A stretch of 19,823 nt of DNA from Candidatus Aenigmatarchaeota archaeon (GCA_003663295.1 QMZS01000010.1:1-19823); one strand, 5' to 3'. Counted from the first letter of the stretch, positions 1 to 8,486 are shown. Program-made: numbers and translations. Notes: generated from the sequence alone by a model not told the origin.

Positions 1-957
1 GTGGTGATTGTTGACGCAACTATGCAGGAGAAGAATGCGGAAATAGTGGAGAAAGATTTGGAGATTGGGGAGACAATGCAAATTTTTGATAACCTTTTCT
101 GGAATTTATATAAAGAAAAATATTTTGTTGATTTTGAGGATCCTTATTATCTGGCATGGAATAATGAGGTTTATACAATAGTTCCTGCAATTTCATATGA
201 GTACAGATTTTATTATGGGTTGATATATGCATTGCCGAACTTTGAGGGTATTTTTGTTGTTTCTTCTGACGGGACTATAGAATTCTTTGACCCTTCACAG
301 GCGCAGGAAAATGAATTGTTAAAAAATAACAGGATATTCCCTGAAGAACTTGCGAGGTTGTATGTAGAGTCTTATGCTTTTAAGGATGGTTTGATAAATT
401 ATTTTTTCATTCACGAAGATCAGGTTGATATCCAGGACCTGGATTTTAACAGGCAGCCATTCCTTTTAGATACAGAGGATGGATTGAAATGGTTTACTTC
501 AACAGAACCTTATGGGGAAAGTCACGGGGTCTTTAAAATATTCCTTATAGATGCGAGGACCGGGGAAATAGGAAGATTGGAACTGTCCAGCGAAAACACA
601 TTAACAGGACCTGTTAAAGCAGCTGACTTTGTGAGGAAAAGCAATCCAATTGTTGACTGGACAAGATTCGGAATTGTTGAACCATTGCCCTTTAGCAGGG
701 AAGGTAAGTTATACTGGAAAGTTGTGGTTGTTCCTTATGATTCCGCGGGAATCGCTTATCAGGCATTCATAGATGCTGAAACCAATGATGTAGTGGAACT
801 GGAAACAAACGAGGAAATCCTTGAGTTTATAAAAGGAATCCATGTGCCTGAAAAAGAGGAAGTAGATGAAAAGGAGGTGGATTATATAGCTCAGATAAAA
901 CAGAAAATTAAAGAGCTTGAGGAATTAATTGAAAAAATTGAATTAAATATATCTTAA
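1..957 (+). CDS. C-terminal part of an uncharacterised protein with PepSY-like repeats (5' partial)
   Basis: The frame is already open at base 1, and the GTG there sits in ordinary coding sequence, so this is probably the 3' part of a longer gene beginning upstream. At least 318 residues remain. They are rich in aromatic and acidic residues, with no signal peptide or membrane helix visible in this part. Two segments look like the beta-hairpin end of PepSY domains: 'FKIFLIDARTGEIGRLEL' near residue 180 and 'YQAFIDAETNDVVELE' near 255. In known families PepSY modules sit on extracytoplasmic parts of membrane proteins, so the missing N-terminus may carry membrane helices; that is inference. The last ~25 residues form a short Lys/Glu/Ile coiled coil. 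The stop lies 11 bases before an ATG (969) that may belong to the next gene, so the two could be co-transcribed. I do not recognise a specific function. Confidence 0.75.
   Translation: MVIVDATMQEKNAEIVEKDLEIGETMQIFDNLFWNLYKEKYFVDFEDPYYLAWNNEVYTIVPAISYEYRFYYGLIYALPNFEGIFVVSSDGTIEFFDPSQAQENELLKNNRIFPEELARLYVESYAFKDGLINYFFIHEDQVDIQDLDFNRQPFLLDTEDGLKWFTSTEPYGESHGVFKIFLIDARTGEIGRLELSSENTLTGPVKAADFVRKSNPIVDWTRFGIVEPLPFSREGKLYWKVVVVPYDSAGIAYQAFIDAETNDVVELETNEEILEFIKGIHVPEKEEVDEKEVDYIAQIKQKIKELEELIEKIELNIS
943..952 (+). promoter_or_regulatory. TATA-like element upstream of the first surface-protein gene
   Basis: TTAAATATAT lies about 21 bases before the ATG at 969 and about 68 before the ATG at 1016. 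It overlaps the 3' end of the preceding gene. Archaeal TATA boxes are centred about 25 bases upstream of transcription starts, so the spacing favours a start near 969 and hence use of that ATG. The sequence is AT-rich in general, so this is weak evidence. Confidence 0.3.
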
Positions 958-1005
958 ATAATAGTATTATGAAAACCTCAGAATCATTCCTATTGAATTT
1001 AAATC

Positions 1006-1013
1006 GGGGGGGG
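1006..1013 (+). repeat. G8 homopolymer at the start of the first surface-protein gene
   Basis: Eight consecutive G residues stand between an upstream ATG (969-971) and the tandem ATGs at 1016 and 1019. Read from 969, the protein begins MKTSESFLLNLNRGGR and meets TGA at 1017-1019. Adding one G, or removing two, joins this ATG in frame to the long reading frame. The second paralog starts MKTSKFFSLNWG and has only four Gs at the matching place (10392-10395). The tract therefore looks like an expanded homopolymer in the signal-peptide region, the classic position for a slippage switch. Confidence 0.6.
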
Positions 1014-1015
1014 CG

Positions 1016-4000
1016 ATGATGAGAGTTGGTTTTGTTCTGGTTATAGTCTTTCTTTTAATTCCAACACTTTCTTTTGCTGCTACTGATGTTTATTATTCTG
1101 TGGGTACCAATGCTTCTGATCTGAAAAACGGTTCTACAACAATTACAATCAGTAGCGGAGTAGCCACATTTAATGTCTCCCAACTTGACAAAATCGGAGT
1201 CGGGGATAAAATAACTTATGTTGGGAATGTTAGTTATATTTCAGGGAGGATTAATTCGAGTGCTTATAATGTTGTTACTGCCAAAGGCGCGGTTCCTTTG
1301 GATGTTTCTGATATGATTGTGTATAATATTACGCGGGCGTTTAATTCTTTGGATGATGCAGTTGATGCAGCGGATGGGGGTGTTTGCGCCAATGATTCTA
1401 ATCACCTTAACATCACAAATTTAACTGAGGGAAATTATACTCCGAATATCGCGTGTTATGGGGATGGGGCTGATACAGACGCTGTGGTTGTTGATGGGTG
1501 GACTACTGGCGCAGATAATTACATCAAAATTTATACTCCTGTCAGTTCTTCTGAAGTTGGGACAACTCAAAGGCATAATGGGAAGTGGAATAGTGACAGA
1601 TATAGACTTGAAGTTTCTGTTGATGCTGATGCCATTAAAGTTTTAGATTCTTATGTAATGTGTGAAGGTATTCAGATAGAATCTCCAAATTACGCATCAA
1701 GGTATGGTATTGTTATACAAGATAATGGAAACAATAATCTTAATGTTTCCCATTGCATTGTTAAAGCCAGCAATTCTTCACAAACAGATTGTGAGGGCAT
1801 TAATTTTAGAGGTACCTCCAGCCGACCAAATTATGCGTATAACAACATTATCTATGGTTATGCTGGTGGAACCTGGGGTCAATGTATTGGTGTAGGTGAT
1901 CAAAGTGGAAGTGATAATAATTATATTTACAGCAATACTGTAGTAAATTGTAATTATGGCATTCGCTCTAGTACGGGTGGCCAAATAATATCCAAAAACA
2001 ATATTGCTTTTAATTGCACAGATGCTTATGCTGGATCATTTCATGCCGATTCAACAAACAATGCTTATTCAGAAGGAACTGACCCCGGCTTTAATGGATT
2101 GGATATATCAAATAACTTAAGTTCTGATTTATTTGTGGATTATGAGAATGACGATTTTCATCTAAAAGCAGATTCTATTTTAATTGACAATGGAACTAAT
2201 TTGTTATCTAATCTCACAGATGACATAGACGGAGAGACGAGAACCGGAACATGGGATATTGGGGCTGATGAGTATAATGCATCTTACCAATATACAGTTG
2301 TGACCTTAGTGTCGCCAATCAACAACCACGGAACCACAGAATCCTCAATAACCTTCAACTGCTCAGCATCAGACAATTCAAACCTTGAAAATATCACGCT
2401 CTGGGGCGACTGGTCAGGATGGCATGCTAATGAAACTGTAAATATAAGCGGAACCAGCAATTCAACCCCATTTACAAAAACTCTTTCTGAAGGAATCTAT
2501 ACCTGGAACTGTATTGCTTATGACAATGACAGCAATTCTGATTGGGGTAACAGCAATAATACTTTGACAGTTGATTCAACACCACCAAATGTAACCGTTA
2601 TTTCTGATTTACCTGATCCCCAAGGGTTGGGGGAAAATGTAACCATAACAGTAAATGTTACTGATAATGTTGGGATTGATACTGTTTTGGTTGGGATTAC
2701 TCCTCCGGGAGGAAGTGAAACAAATTACACAATGACCAACCAAAGTTCAATTTATTCTTATAATTACTTGAATTACACTAATGGAACGTACATATACACC
2801 ATCTATGCAAATGATGGTGGTGGGAACCTAAACAATTCAGAAACTGGAACATTTAACCTTTATTCTGATATTTATTTACATGTAAAGACCTTGAAGGATA
2901 CTTACGGGGCCAATGAGATTGTCAATATCACAGACCCGTTTGAGTTTGATTTGAGCGGGCTTATTGTAGATGAATCAAATGTTGTTGAAGAGAATAATGA
3001 TAATCTTGCTGTTGTTGAAGAAAAAGAAATTGGTGGTGTCTTAAGCACATCAAAAATATTTAGTTCAATCTCTGGTTTTTTTGAAAGTTTGTTTGACCGT
3101 GTTTTGGGTATTAATGAGATGGTTGTTAGTGATGTTTCCGGTGAGAGTGTAAATGTACCTGATGTTGATGCATCTGAGGCTATTACAAATAAAACCAATG
3201 ATGCATCTGATGGTACTATTGATGCAGGTGATGTTTCTGTACAGGATACCGGGGTGCAGTGGGAAGGGGATTATTTTTATTGGGATGCAGAGACTCATCC
3301 ATGTGATGGAAGCGAATTACCAAATCCTCCATTTTGGACAATGGAAGTATTACATAGAGGGCATACTACATGTGGAAATACCCCTCAAGGCAATATATAT
3401 TTTGAATGGTTGGCATCAACTGATACAATATTAGCAAGTAATGCAGGAAGTGGAGCAACATCCATAACAATTGCAGATATTACTGGATGGCATACTGGTG
3501 CTGACATTAGCGTTACTATTCAATTAAATGATGGCAGTTGGCATTGGACAACTCAAAGTTCTGCTTCTGGCAGTACAGTATATCTTAATGATGCGCTTCC
3601 GGGTGCTGCAAATAGCGGAAATGCTATAAGTCAAGGATGGGGTGCACATTATACAGAAATCCATAATACTCAAAATCTTCCGATAACTTGTAATTTAGGA
3701 GATACATATTATCTTGCTTATTATATGAATTTTGAAAGAATAAATGGTTTTGATATTTGGCACGAGGGCTCTGAAGTACAGAGTGGAGACAAAGGAATTG
3801 AAATTACGGGAGATGGTATAAGATGGGTCACGAGTCGTGGACAATGGTCTAGTTATGTTACCAACGATGATCATCATTACACCGTATTTTTAGGTAATCC
3901 AAATTATCATCTTAATCCAGAACTTGAACATTGCGATGTTTATTTCCAGAATCAAAATGGTTATAGTAATATAAATCCTATTCAATTAGAATACGAAAGA

Positions 4001-4708
4001 TGGTACAGTGTAGTGATGGCTATTAAAATGGCATCTGATCATACAGGATCAGTTACAGCGTATATAAACGGTGAAAAGGTCTTTGAGTATAATAATATTC
4101 AGACTTCTTCTGTCGACACTCCTACAATAACAGATATTAAAATGGGAGGAACAATAGCACAACCACTCTATGATGCCCCCCCTCATTACAGAAAATTCGA
4201 TGCCTTAATCCTCACTGACAGCTGGCAAGATATTGTTGATGGCGGTTACCTTTCTGATCCCGAAGCTAATAACCCGCCAACCCGCACCAATCCATCCCCG
4301 ACTGGAACCTTAACCGCAGGCACAACCTCCGCAAACATCTCCCTTACAACAAATGTAAACGCAACCTGCAGATACTCAAACACCTCAAACACAAATTACA
4401 CAGATATGGAATTCAATTTCACAAACACTAATTCAACAAACCATTCAACTCTGGTTGCTGATCTGGAAAACAACCACACTTATATTTATTACATAAGATG
4501 CAATTCCACTGACGGGTATTACAATGAAAATGACTGGAATATTACTTTTTCTGTTGGTGATGGACATAAGGCGGATACCAACAACGACAGTATAATTGAC
4601 ATGCCCGAGTTAATGGCATTTATCGCAAGATGGAAAGCTGATTCAAATGATGTGAATAAATCAGAAGTAGAAGAAGCAAGAAACATTTGGTTTGGTGGCG
4701 GATATTAA
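1016..4708 (+). CDS. Giant secreted mosaic glycoprotein, paralog 1 (beta-helix, Ig-like, lectin-like, EF-hand C-terminus)
   Basis: This 1230-residue protein is predicted to be exported. It opens with a hydrophobic signal peptide ending SFA/AATD near residue 21. Residues ~22-195 are a block shared with the paralog at 10361. Residues ~195-370 are a variable Asn-rich beta-helix-like section. A 'DDIDGETRTGTWDIGADEY' segment then resembles the choice-of-anchor Q motif. Ig-like modules run to ~650. A variable section (~650-1087) follows, with a GATSITIADITGWHTGADI insert and a concanavalin/LamG-like domain (RWYSVVMAIKM...TAYINGEKVFEYN). The shared C-terminus has an Fn3-like domain and a canonical EF-hand loop, DTNNDSIIDMPE (1187-1198). 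More than 40 N-x-S/T sequons fit a surface glycoprotein. No C-terminal membrane anchor is visible. The start is uncertain: ATG 1016 or 1019, or ATG 969 if the G8 tract were 9 or 6 Gs. The role is probably adhesion or glycan binding; this is inference. Confidence 0.85.
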   Translation: MMRVGFVLVIVFLLIPTLSFAATDVYYSVGTNASDLKNGSTTITISSGVATFNVSQLDKIGVGDKITYVGNVSYISGRINSSAYNVVTAKGAVPLDVSDMIVYNITRAFNSLDDAVDAADGGVCANDSNHLNITNLTEGNYTPNIACYGDGADTDAVVVDGWTTGADNYIKIYTPVSSSEVGTTQRHNGKWNSDRYRLEVSVDADAIKVLDSYVMCEGIQIESPNYASRYGIVIQDNGNNNLNVSHCIVKASNSSQTDCEGINFRGTSSRPNYAYNNIIYGYAGGTWGQCIGVGDQSGSDNNYIYSNTVVNCNYGIRSSTGGQIISKNNIAFNCTDAYAGSFHADSTNNAYSEGTDPGFNGLDISNNLSSDLFVDYENDDFHLKADSILIDNGTNLLSNLTDDIDGETRTGTWDIGADEYNASYQYTVVTLVSPINNHGTTESSITFNCSASDNSNLENITLWGDWSGWHANETVNISGTSNSTPFTKTLSEGIYTWNCIAYDNDSNSDWGNSNNTLTVDSTPPNVTVISDLPDPQGLGENVTITVNVTDNVGIDTVLVGITPPGGSETNYTMTNQSSIYSYNYLNYTNGTYIYTIYANDGGGNLNNSETGTFNLYSDIYLHVKTLKDTYGANEIVNITDPFEFDLSGLIVDESNVVEENNDNLAVVEEKEIGGVLSTSKIFSSISGFFESLFDRVLGINEMVVSDVSGESVNVPDVDASEAITNKTNDASDGTIDAGDVSVQDTGVQWEGDYFYWDAETHPCDGSELPNPPFWTMEVLHRGHTTCGNTPQGNIYFEWLASTDTILASNAGSGATSITIADITGWHTGADISVTIQLNDGSWHWTTQSSASGSTVYLNDALPGAANSGNAISQGWGAHYTEIHNTQNLPITCNLGDTYYLAYYMNFERINGFDIWHEGSEVQSGDKGIEITGDGIRWVTSRGQWSSYVTNDDHHYTVFLGNPNYHLNPELEHCDVYFQNQNGYSNINPIQLEYERWYSVVMAIKMASDHTGSVTAYINGEKVFEYNNIQTSSVDTPTITDIKMGGTIAQPLYDAPPHYRKFDALILTDSWQDIVDGGYLSDPEANNPPTRTNPSPTGTLTAGTTSANISLTTNVNATCRYSNTSNTNYTDMEFNFTNTNSTNHSTLVADLENNHTYIYYIRCNSTDGYYNENDWNITFSVGDGHKADTNNDSIIDMPELMAFIARWKADSNDVNKSEVEEARNIWFGGGY
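1232..1272 (+). repeat. 41-nt perfect direct repeat, copy 1 (N-terminal block)
   Basis: This stretch is identical to 10598-10638 in the second paralog. It encodes the conserved SYISGRINSSAYN region. Flanking codons differ at many synonymous positions, so the perfect identity suggests recent exchange or recombination between copies. Confidence 0.85.
4514..4566 (+). repeat. 53-nt perfect direct repeat, copy 1 (C-terminal block)
   Basis: This stretch is identical to 13379-13431 and encodes the end of the Fn3-like domain (YYNENDWNITFSVGDG) just before the EF-hand. Codons on both sides diverge synonymously between the paralogs. Confidence 0.85.
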
Positions 4709-4721
4709 ATAACCGAGTAAT

Positions 4722-5387
4722 TTATTTCCCAACCAACCCAACCTTTTTTATCTCCAACCTCCCGGAATCCCCCTCATAAATTTTCTTACTTTCAACAATT
4801 TTAATTCTCTTGCTGAAAATAGGACAATCAAGAACAAATGTTTCATATTCCCCACCTTCTCCAACAATGCTGGTTTTATATTTTTTGTTGAGTTCAATTA
4901 AATCCTCAATACATTCTTCATCAATTTCCCGTCCAAGCCATTCTTCTGTGAAACCTTCCGCAGCAACCCCGGTAATAATTATTTTGAAACCCACGTTTAT
5001 TAATTTTTTCAGATATTCAACTTCGTCAATATTCCAGATTGGGCTGATTAATTCAAGGTTTAGTTTTTTTGCTATGTTTTCAACCCTGTTCCTCTGGTAT
5101 TCTGATGCAACAGCCCCGACAGTAAGAGCATCAATTTTCAATTTAGAAATTATTTTCTCAAGTTCTTCAACTTCAGTTTCTTTCTCGCTGCAGCTCTCAT
5201 AAAAAATCTGTTCAACACCTATAACTTCTGCCTGTATTTTTGTTAATTCAATGTTTGGGTAGTGAAACATATAACTCCATTCTTTTGGTTTTGCTGTGAT
5301 TAAATATTTTAGATTCCCAGTTTCCTTTGCATGATAAGCAACAAAGGTTGAGTCCTTTCCACCTGAGAATAAACATCCAATTTCCAT
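4722..5387 (-). CDS. dph6: Diphthine--ammonia ligase (Dph6-type ATP pyrophosphatase)
   Basis: This enzyme performs the last step of diphthamide synthesis on elongation factor 2: ATP-dependent amidation of diphthine. The 221-residue protein starts MEIGCLFSGGKDSTF, with the PP-loop SGGKDS at residues 8-13. Other family hallmarks are GAVASEYQRNRVE, GVAAEGFTEEWLGR and the C-terminal EGGEYETFVLDCPIF. The open frame continues upstream to 5444, but that extension would overlap the divergent gene and lacks family similarity, so I place the start at 5387. The gene is convergent with surface-protein paralog 1 (13 bases between stops) and divergent from the flaJ-like gene, with only 25 bases between starts. 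Promoters must therefore overlap coding DNA or be very compact. No Shine-Dalgarno sequence precedes the start. Confidence 0.93.
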   Translation of the reverse strand: MEIGCLFSGGKDSTFVAYHAKETGNLKYLITAKPKEWSYMFHYPNIELTKIQAEVIGVEQIFYESCSEKETEVEELEKIISKLKIDALTVGAVASEYQRNRVENIAKKLNLELISPIWNIDEVEYLKKLINVGFKIIITGVAAEGFTEEWLGREIDEECIEDLIELNKKYKTSIVGEGGEYETFVLDCPIFSKRIKIVESKKIYEGDSGRLEIKKVGLVGK

Positions 5388-5412
5388 TCTATAAGATAAT
5401 ATTAAGTTTATT

Positions 5413-7419
5413 ATGGGTCTTCTTAATTTTATTGTAGAACACAAAAAGAAGAAGTCTGGTGTTCAGTTTCCTGCGGCTAAAATCGCGAAAATGGAATCAA
5501 TTAATTACGGAGTTTTCAAAGAAGAAGAAAGATTCTCCGCAACCCCGGATACAGTTTATGAAAAACTTGCAAAATTATCAGGAAACTTGTTGCATATAGA
5601 GCCTGATAAAAAAGCAAGAGAAAAAATGGAGGAATCAATAGCTTTTGCTCACCTGAAAGTTACACCCAAAGGCGTGACTTCATTTGCAATTCTAATCGGT
5701 TTATTATTTTGTCTTGGCACAATTTTTCTGCTTTTGCTTGGTTATATTGATTTTACGGTAGGTGTTATTTTATTAATGGTTTCTATGGCACTTTATTATT
5801 ATTTATATACCACCCCAGGTCGTTTAAGGAAAATATATGAGTTGAAGGCGGGTTCGGAAATAATCATGTTAATATTGCATATTGTAATTTATATGCGTAA
5901 TTTCCCAAATCTTGAGGGGGCATTGAAATTTGCCACCGCAAATTTAACAGGACCTTTGGCATATGATATGCAAAAAATGATATGGGATGTGGATATAGGC
6001 AGTTATAGGTCAATGGAACAGGCTTTGCTTGCTTATTCTGAAAGATGGAAAAGTTCTTTCAGGTCATTTTCAGATTCCATCAATGCAATTATTTATTCTT
6101 TGTATGCAACAGGAAACCGAAGAAGGGAACTGCTTGATGAAGCCATTGATATAATACTTACTTCTTTAAGTGAAAGGTCCAATAATTATGTAATAAATCT
6201 TGCATCGCCGGTTACTCTTATAAATGCGCTCGGTATTTTATTGCCAACTTTAACATTAACAATGCTTCCTGTAATAACTATTTTCCTTGAAGACAGTATT
6301 TCTCCAGCGCTTATTTTTGTGTTTTATGATATTGTCTTGCCAATAGTTTTGGTGTTTGCAATAAAAGAGATCCTTGATAAAAGGGTTGTTACTCTTCCTG
6401 AACCTGATATCTCTTTGCATCCTGATTTGCCCCCGGAAAATAAATTTAGGATTGGAAATTTTTTTGTATCTTCTTATTTTATTGGAGTTGTTATTTTAAT
6501 GCCTTTTTTGTATTTGTGGTATGTAAATTTTAGCGCATTGTCCCTTCAAATATCTTATGTGATTACTCTTGGATTTTTCATATCTTTTGCAATAATTTTC
6601 AGGTTAAGTTCTTTCCAGAAAATTAAACTTAGAGGGGATATTGTTGAAATGGAAGATGAATTTAAGGAATTGTTGTTTGGGTTGGGTCAGGAAATCGACC
6701 GAGGGATTCCTTTAGAAGTTGCAATAGGGAAAATAATGCCAACTTTAAAGGGACATTATGCATCAACTTTATTGAAACAAATTGATGTAAATATAAAGTA
6801 TAAAAATCATACTCTCGAACAGGCAGTTTTTGATGAGAAGGATGGAGCGATAATGCAGTTCCCTTCCAAATTAATTTATTCGGTTTTGAAAGCTATAGTG
6901 GACGCTTCGAATAAAGGAACAAAAATTGTTTCTGAGATAATGATTTCAATTTCAAGATACTTGAAAAATTTGCATAAAACCCAGGAGTCTATTCAGGAAA
7001 AATTTTCAGAAGTGATAGGAAGTATGCAGATGCAGGCAACGATATTATTGCCATTAATTTGCGCTATAATGAATACGCTTACTTATATGATGCTTGAAAT
7101 GTTTAGCTTTTTTGGAGATGCTATGGGCGATATGCCTTCGGGGTCAGTTGGTTATGCTGCATTTTTATCAGTTATAAAAGAGGTGCCAATATCAGCTTCA
7201 ACATTTCAGTTGGCTATAGGATTCTATGCTTTGGAAACCATAATTATTTTATCTTGGTTTACGAGCGGGATTCAGGTTGGTGAAGATAGGATACACAGGA
7301 ATACTGTGATGTCAAGGAACTTGATAATTGGGGGTTTAGTGTATGTTCTGGTTTCTTTTATTTCACTGATGGTATTTATACCTTTCCTTGATGTAATTAA
7401 AAACGGTTTGGGAACTTAG
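5413..7419 (+). CDS. Archaellum/type IV pilus assembly membrane protein (FlaJ/ArlJ-TadC-like, T2SSF domains)
   Basis: This is a 668-residue polytopic membrane protein of the archaeal FlaJ/TadC family, the membrane platform that pairs with the secretion ATPase FlaI/TadA to assemble archaella or type IV pili. Residues 1-89 are a charged cytosolic N-terminus. Two helices lie at about 90-110 and 114-134. A first T2SSF-like cytosolic domain (~140-255) is followed by several helices. The second T2SSF domain (EMEDEFKELLFGLGQEIDRGIPLEVAIGKI) starts near 415 and is followed by C-terminal helices, for about nine in all. The partner ATPase gene is not in the window, and the next gene is bud32, so this is not a complete pilus locus here. 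Archaellum, adhesion pilus and other pilus-like systems cannot be told apart from this gene alone. The start is tttattATG, without a ribosome-binding site. Confidence 0.88.
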   Translation: MGLLNFIVEHKKKKSGVQFPAAKIAKMESINYGVFKEEERFSATPDTVYEKLAKLSGNLLHIEPDKKAREKMEESIAFAHLKVTPKGVTSFAILIGLLFCLGTIFLLLLGYIDFTVGVILLMVSMALYYYLYTTPGRLRKIYELKAGSEIIMLILHIVIYMRNFPNLEGALKFATANLTGPLAYDMQKMIWDVDIGSYRSMEQALLAYSERWKSSFRSFSDSINAIIYSLYATGNRRRELLDEAIDIILTSLSERSNNYVINLASPVTLINALGILLPTLTLTMLPVITIFLEDSISPALIFVFYDIVLPIVLVFAIKEILDKRVVTLPEPDISLHPDLPPENKFRIGNFFVSSYFIGVVILMPFLYLWYVNFSALSLQISYVITLGFFISFAIIFRLSSFQKIKLRGDIVEMEDEFKELLFGLGQEIDRGIPLEVAIGKIMPTLKGHYASTLLKQIDVNIKYKNHTLEQAVFDEKDGAIMQFPSKLIYSVLKAIVDASNKGTKIVSEIMISISRYLKNLHKTQESIQEKFSEVIGSMQMQATILLPLICAIMNTLTYMMLEMFSFFGDAMGDMPSGSVGYAAFLSVIKEVPISASTFQLAIGFYALETIIILSWFTSGIQVGEDRIHRNTVMSRNLIIGGLVYVLVSFISLMVFIPFLDVIKNGLGT

Positions 7420-7463
7420 TGGGCGATGTTATTCTGCGGTAAATTAGAAATATAAGATAATTT

Positions 7464-8042
7464 ATGAAACTGATATTTCAGGGAGCAGAAGCAAAAATAT
7501 ATTTTGATGGTGAAAAAATCATAAAAGAAAGAGTTAGCAAGAATTATAGAGAGGAAGAACTTGACAAGTTTCTTAGGAAATCAAGAACAAGAAAAGAGGC
7601 AAAATTATTATCTGATGTGAAGAGAATTGGTATCAAAGTTCCTATTCTGTTTGAAACAGAGCAGTTCAGATTGGAGATGGAATTTATTGATGGAGTTAAA
7701 TTGAAAAAACTTCTGGATAAAGCTAATTGCGGGAAATTCTGCAAAAAAATGGGTGAAGGTGTTTCAAAGATGCATATAATAGATATAATTCACGGGGATT
7801 TAACAACTTCAAATATAATTGTCAAAAACAACGAGCTCTATTTTATAGACTTTGGCTTAGGTGTGGAAACAAAAAATTTGGAGCAGAAGGCAGCTGATTT
7901 GCTTAATTTATACCAGAATTTCAGGTCAATCCACTATGAGCTTGACTGCTGGAAATATTTTTTGGAAGGTTATAAAAATGAAGAAACAGCTAAAATTTTG
8001 GATGTTTTTGAGAAAATGCTAAAAAGGAGGAGGTATATTTAA
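7464..8042 (+). CDS. bud32: KEOPS complex kinase/ATPase Bud32
   Basis: Bud32 is the small atypical kinase of KEOPS, the complex that makes the universal t6A modification at position 37 of ANN-decoding tRNAs with Kae1. The protein has 192 residues, the usual stand-alone length (some archaea fuse it to Kae1). Visible landmarks are the N-terminal GAEAKIY (7-13), KNYREEELDKFLRKSRTRKEAKLL (about 26-49), the catalytic loop HGDLTTSN (110-117) and DFG (129-131). The C-terminus ends RRRYI, close to the conserved Arg-Gly-Arg-Tyr-type tail. It lies 44 bases after the flaJ-like gene. An AT-rich GAAATATAAG stands about 12 bases before the ATG, and there is no Shine-Dalgarno sequence. No kae1 gene is nearby. 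Confidence 0.95.
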   Translation: MKLIFQGAEAKIYFDGEKIIKERVSKNYREEELDKFLRKSRTRKEAKLLSDVKRIGIKVPILFETEQFRLEMEFIDGVKLKKLLDKANCGKFCKKMGEGVSKMHIIDIIHGDLTTSNIIVKNNELYFIDFGLGVETKNLEQKAADLLNLYQNFRSIHYELDCWKYFLEGYKNEETAKILDVFEKMLKRRRYI

Positions 8043-8063
8043 TAATTATTTTGTTTCTTTTTA

Positions 8064-8486
8064 ATGGATTATATTTAGGAATTGTCCTTTTTGCAACATC
8101 AATCCAGAAAAAACCCAGATTTTGAAAAATGGAGATTCTGTCAGGGTTATTTTCAGCAATCCTTGTTTAATGCCAGGAAATCTTTTAGTTATTCCAAAAA
8201 GGCATGTTGAAAAAATTTCTGATTTGAATGAAGAAGAACAGCAGGAATTGTTCAAGACGATTATAGAATTTCAAGAAAAATTTTTAGTAAATTTTTTTCT
8301 GGATGCGATATTAGAATAAATTCCAGATCTTTTCAAAAACAAGACGGATTAAAAATCAATCATCTGTATCTAAGAGAACTTTTCGATGAATTATATGAAA
8401 AATGTCAAATTTTTGAAAAGAATGTTTTTAAGAATTTGTCTCTGGAAGAATTTGATAAAATGCTCAAAATTTTTTCAGATGATTGA
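8064..8486 (+). pseudogene. Decayed HIT-family protein (two frameshifts, HxHxH motif lost)
   Basis: Pieces of one HIT-family protein can be read in two frames. ATG 8064 gives only MDYI before TAG. The frame one base later (from ~8071) reads IFRNCPFCNINPEK and LMPGNLLVIPKRHVEKISDL, then stops at ~8319. After a T7 run (8292-8298) the first frame resumes with SGCDIRINSRSFQKQDGLK, INHLYLRELFDELYEKCQ and a natural C-terminus to TGA 8484-8486. HIT hydrolases need a HxHxHxx histidine triad just before such a RELFDELY-like segment; here only NHLYLREL is left, so several residues including catalytic histidines are missing. Homopolymer miscalls could explain the frameshifts, but not the lost motif. A shorter open frame starting at TTG 8122 is just the middle piece. 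The family was presumably a nucleotide hydrolase or transferase. Confidence 0.7.

Noticed and set aside
1..3. GTG at base 1 as a true start
   Set aside because: The frame is open to the window edge and the start looks like mid-protein sequence; an upstream start outside the window is more likely.
1014..1023. C box-like ATGATGA as a C/D box sRNA
   Set aside because: No matching D box or terminal stem lies at the right distance; it is the tandem ATG of the surface-protein gene.
2902..3198. Minus-strand open frames inside the surface-protein, ftsY and membrane-protein genes
   Set aside because: They are low-complexity Ser/Thr-rich mirrors of the real coding frames and have no start context or known domain.
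5388..5444. Upstream extension of dph6 giving a 240-residue protein
   Set aside because: The extra 19 residues precede the conserved MEIGCLFSGGKDS start, do not fit the family, and overlap the divergent gene.
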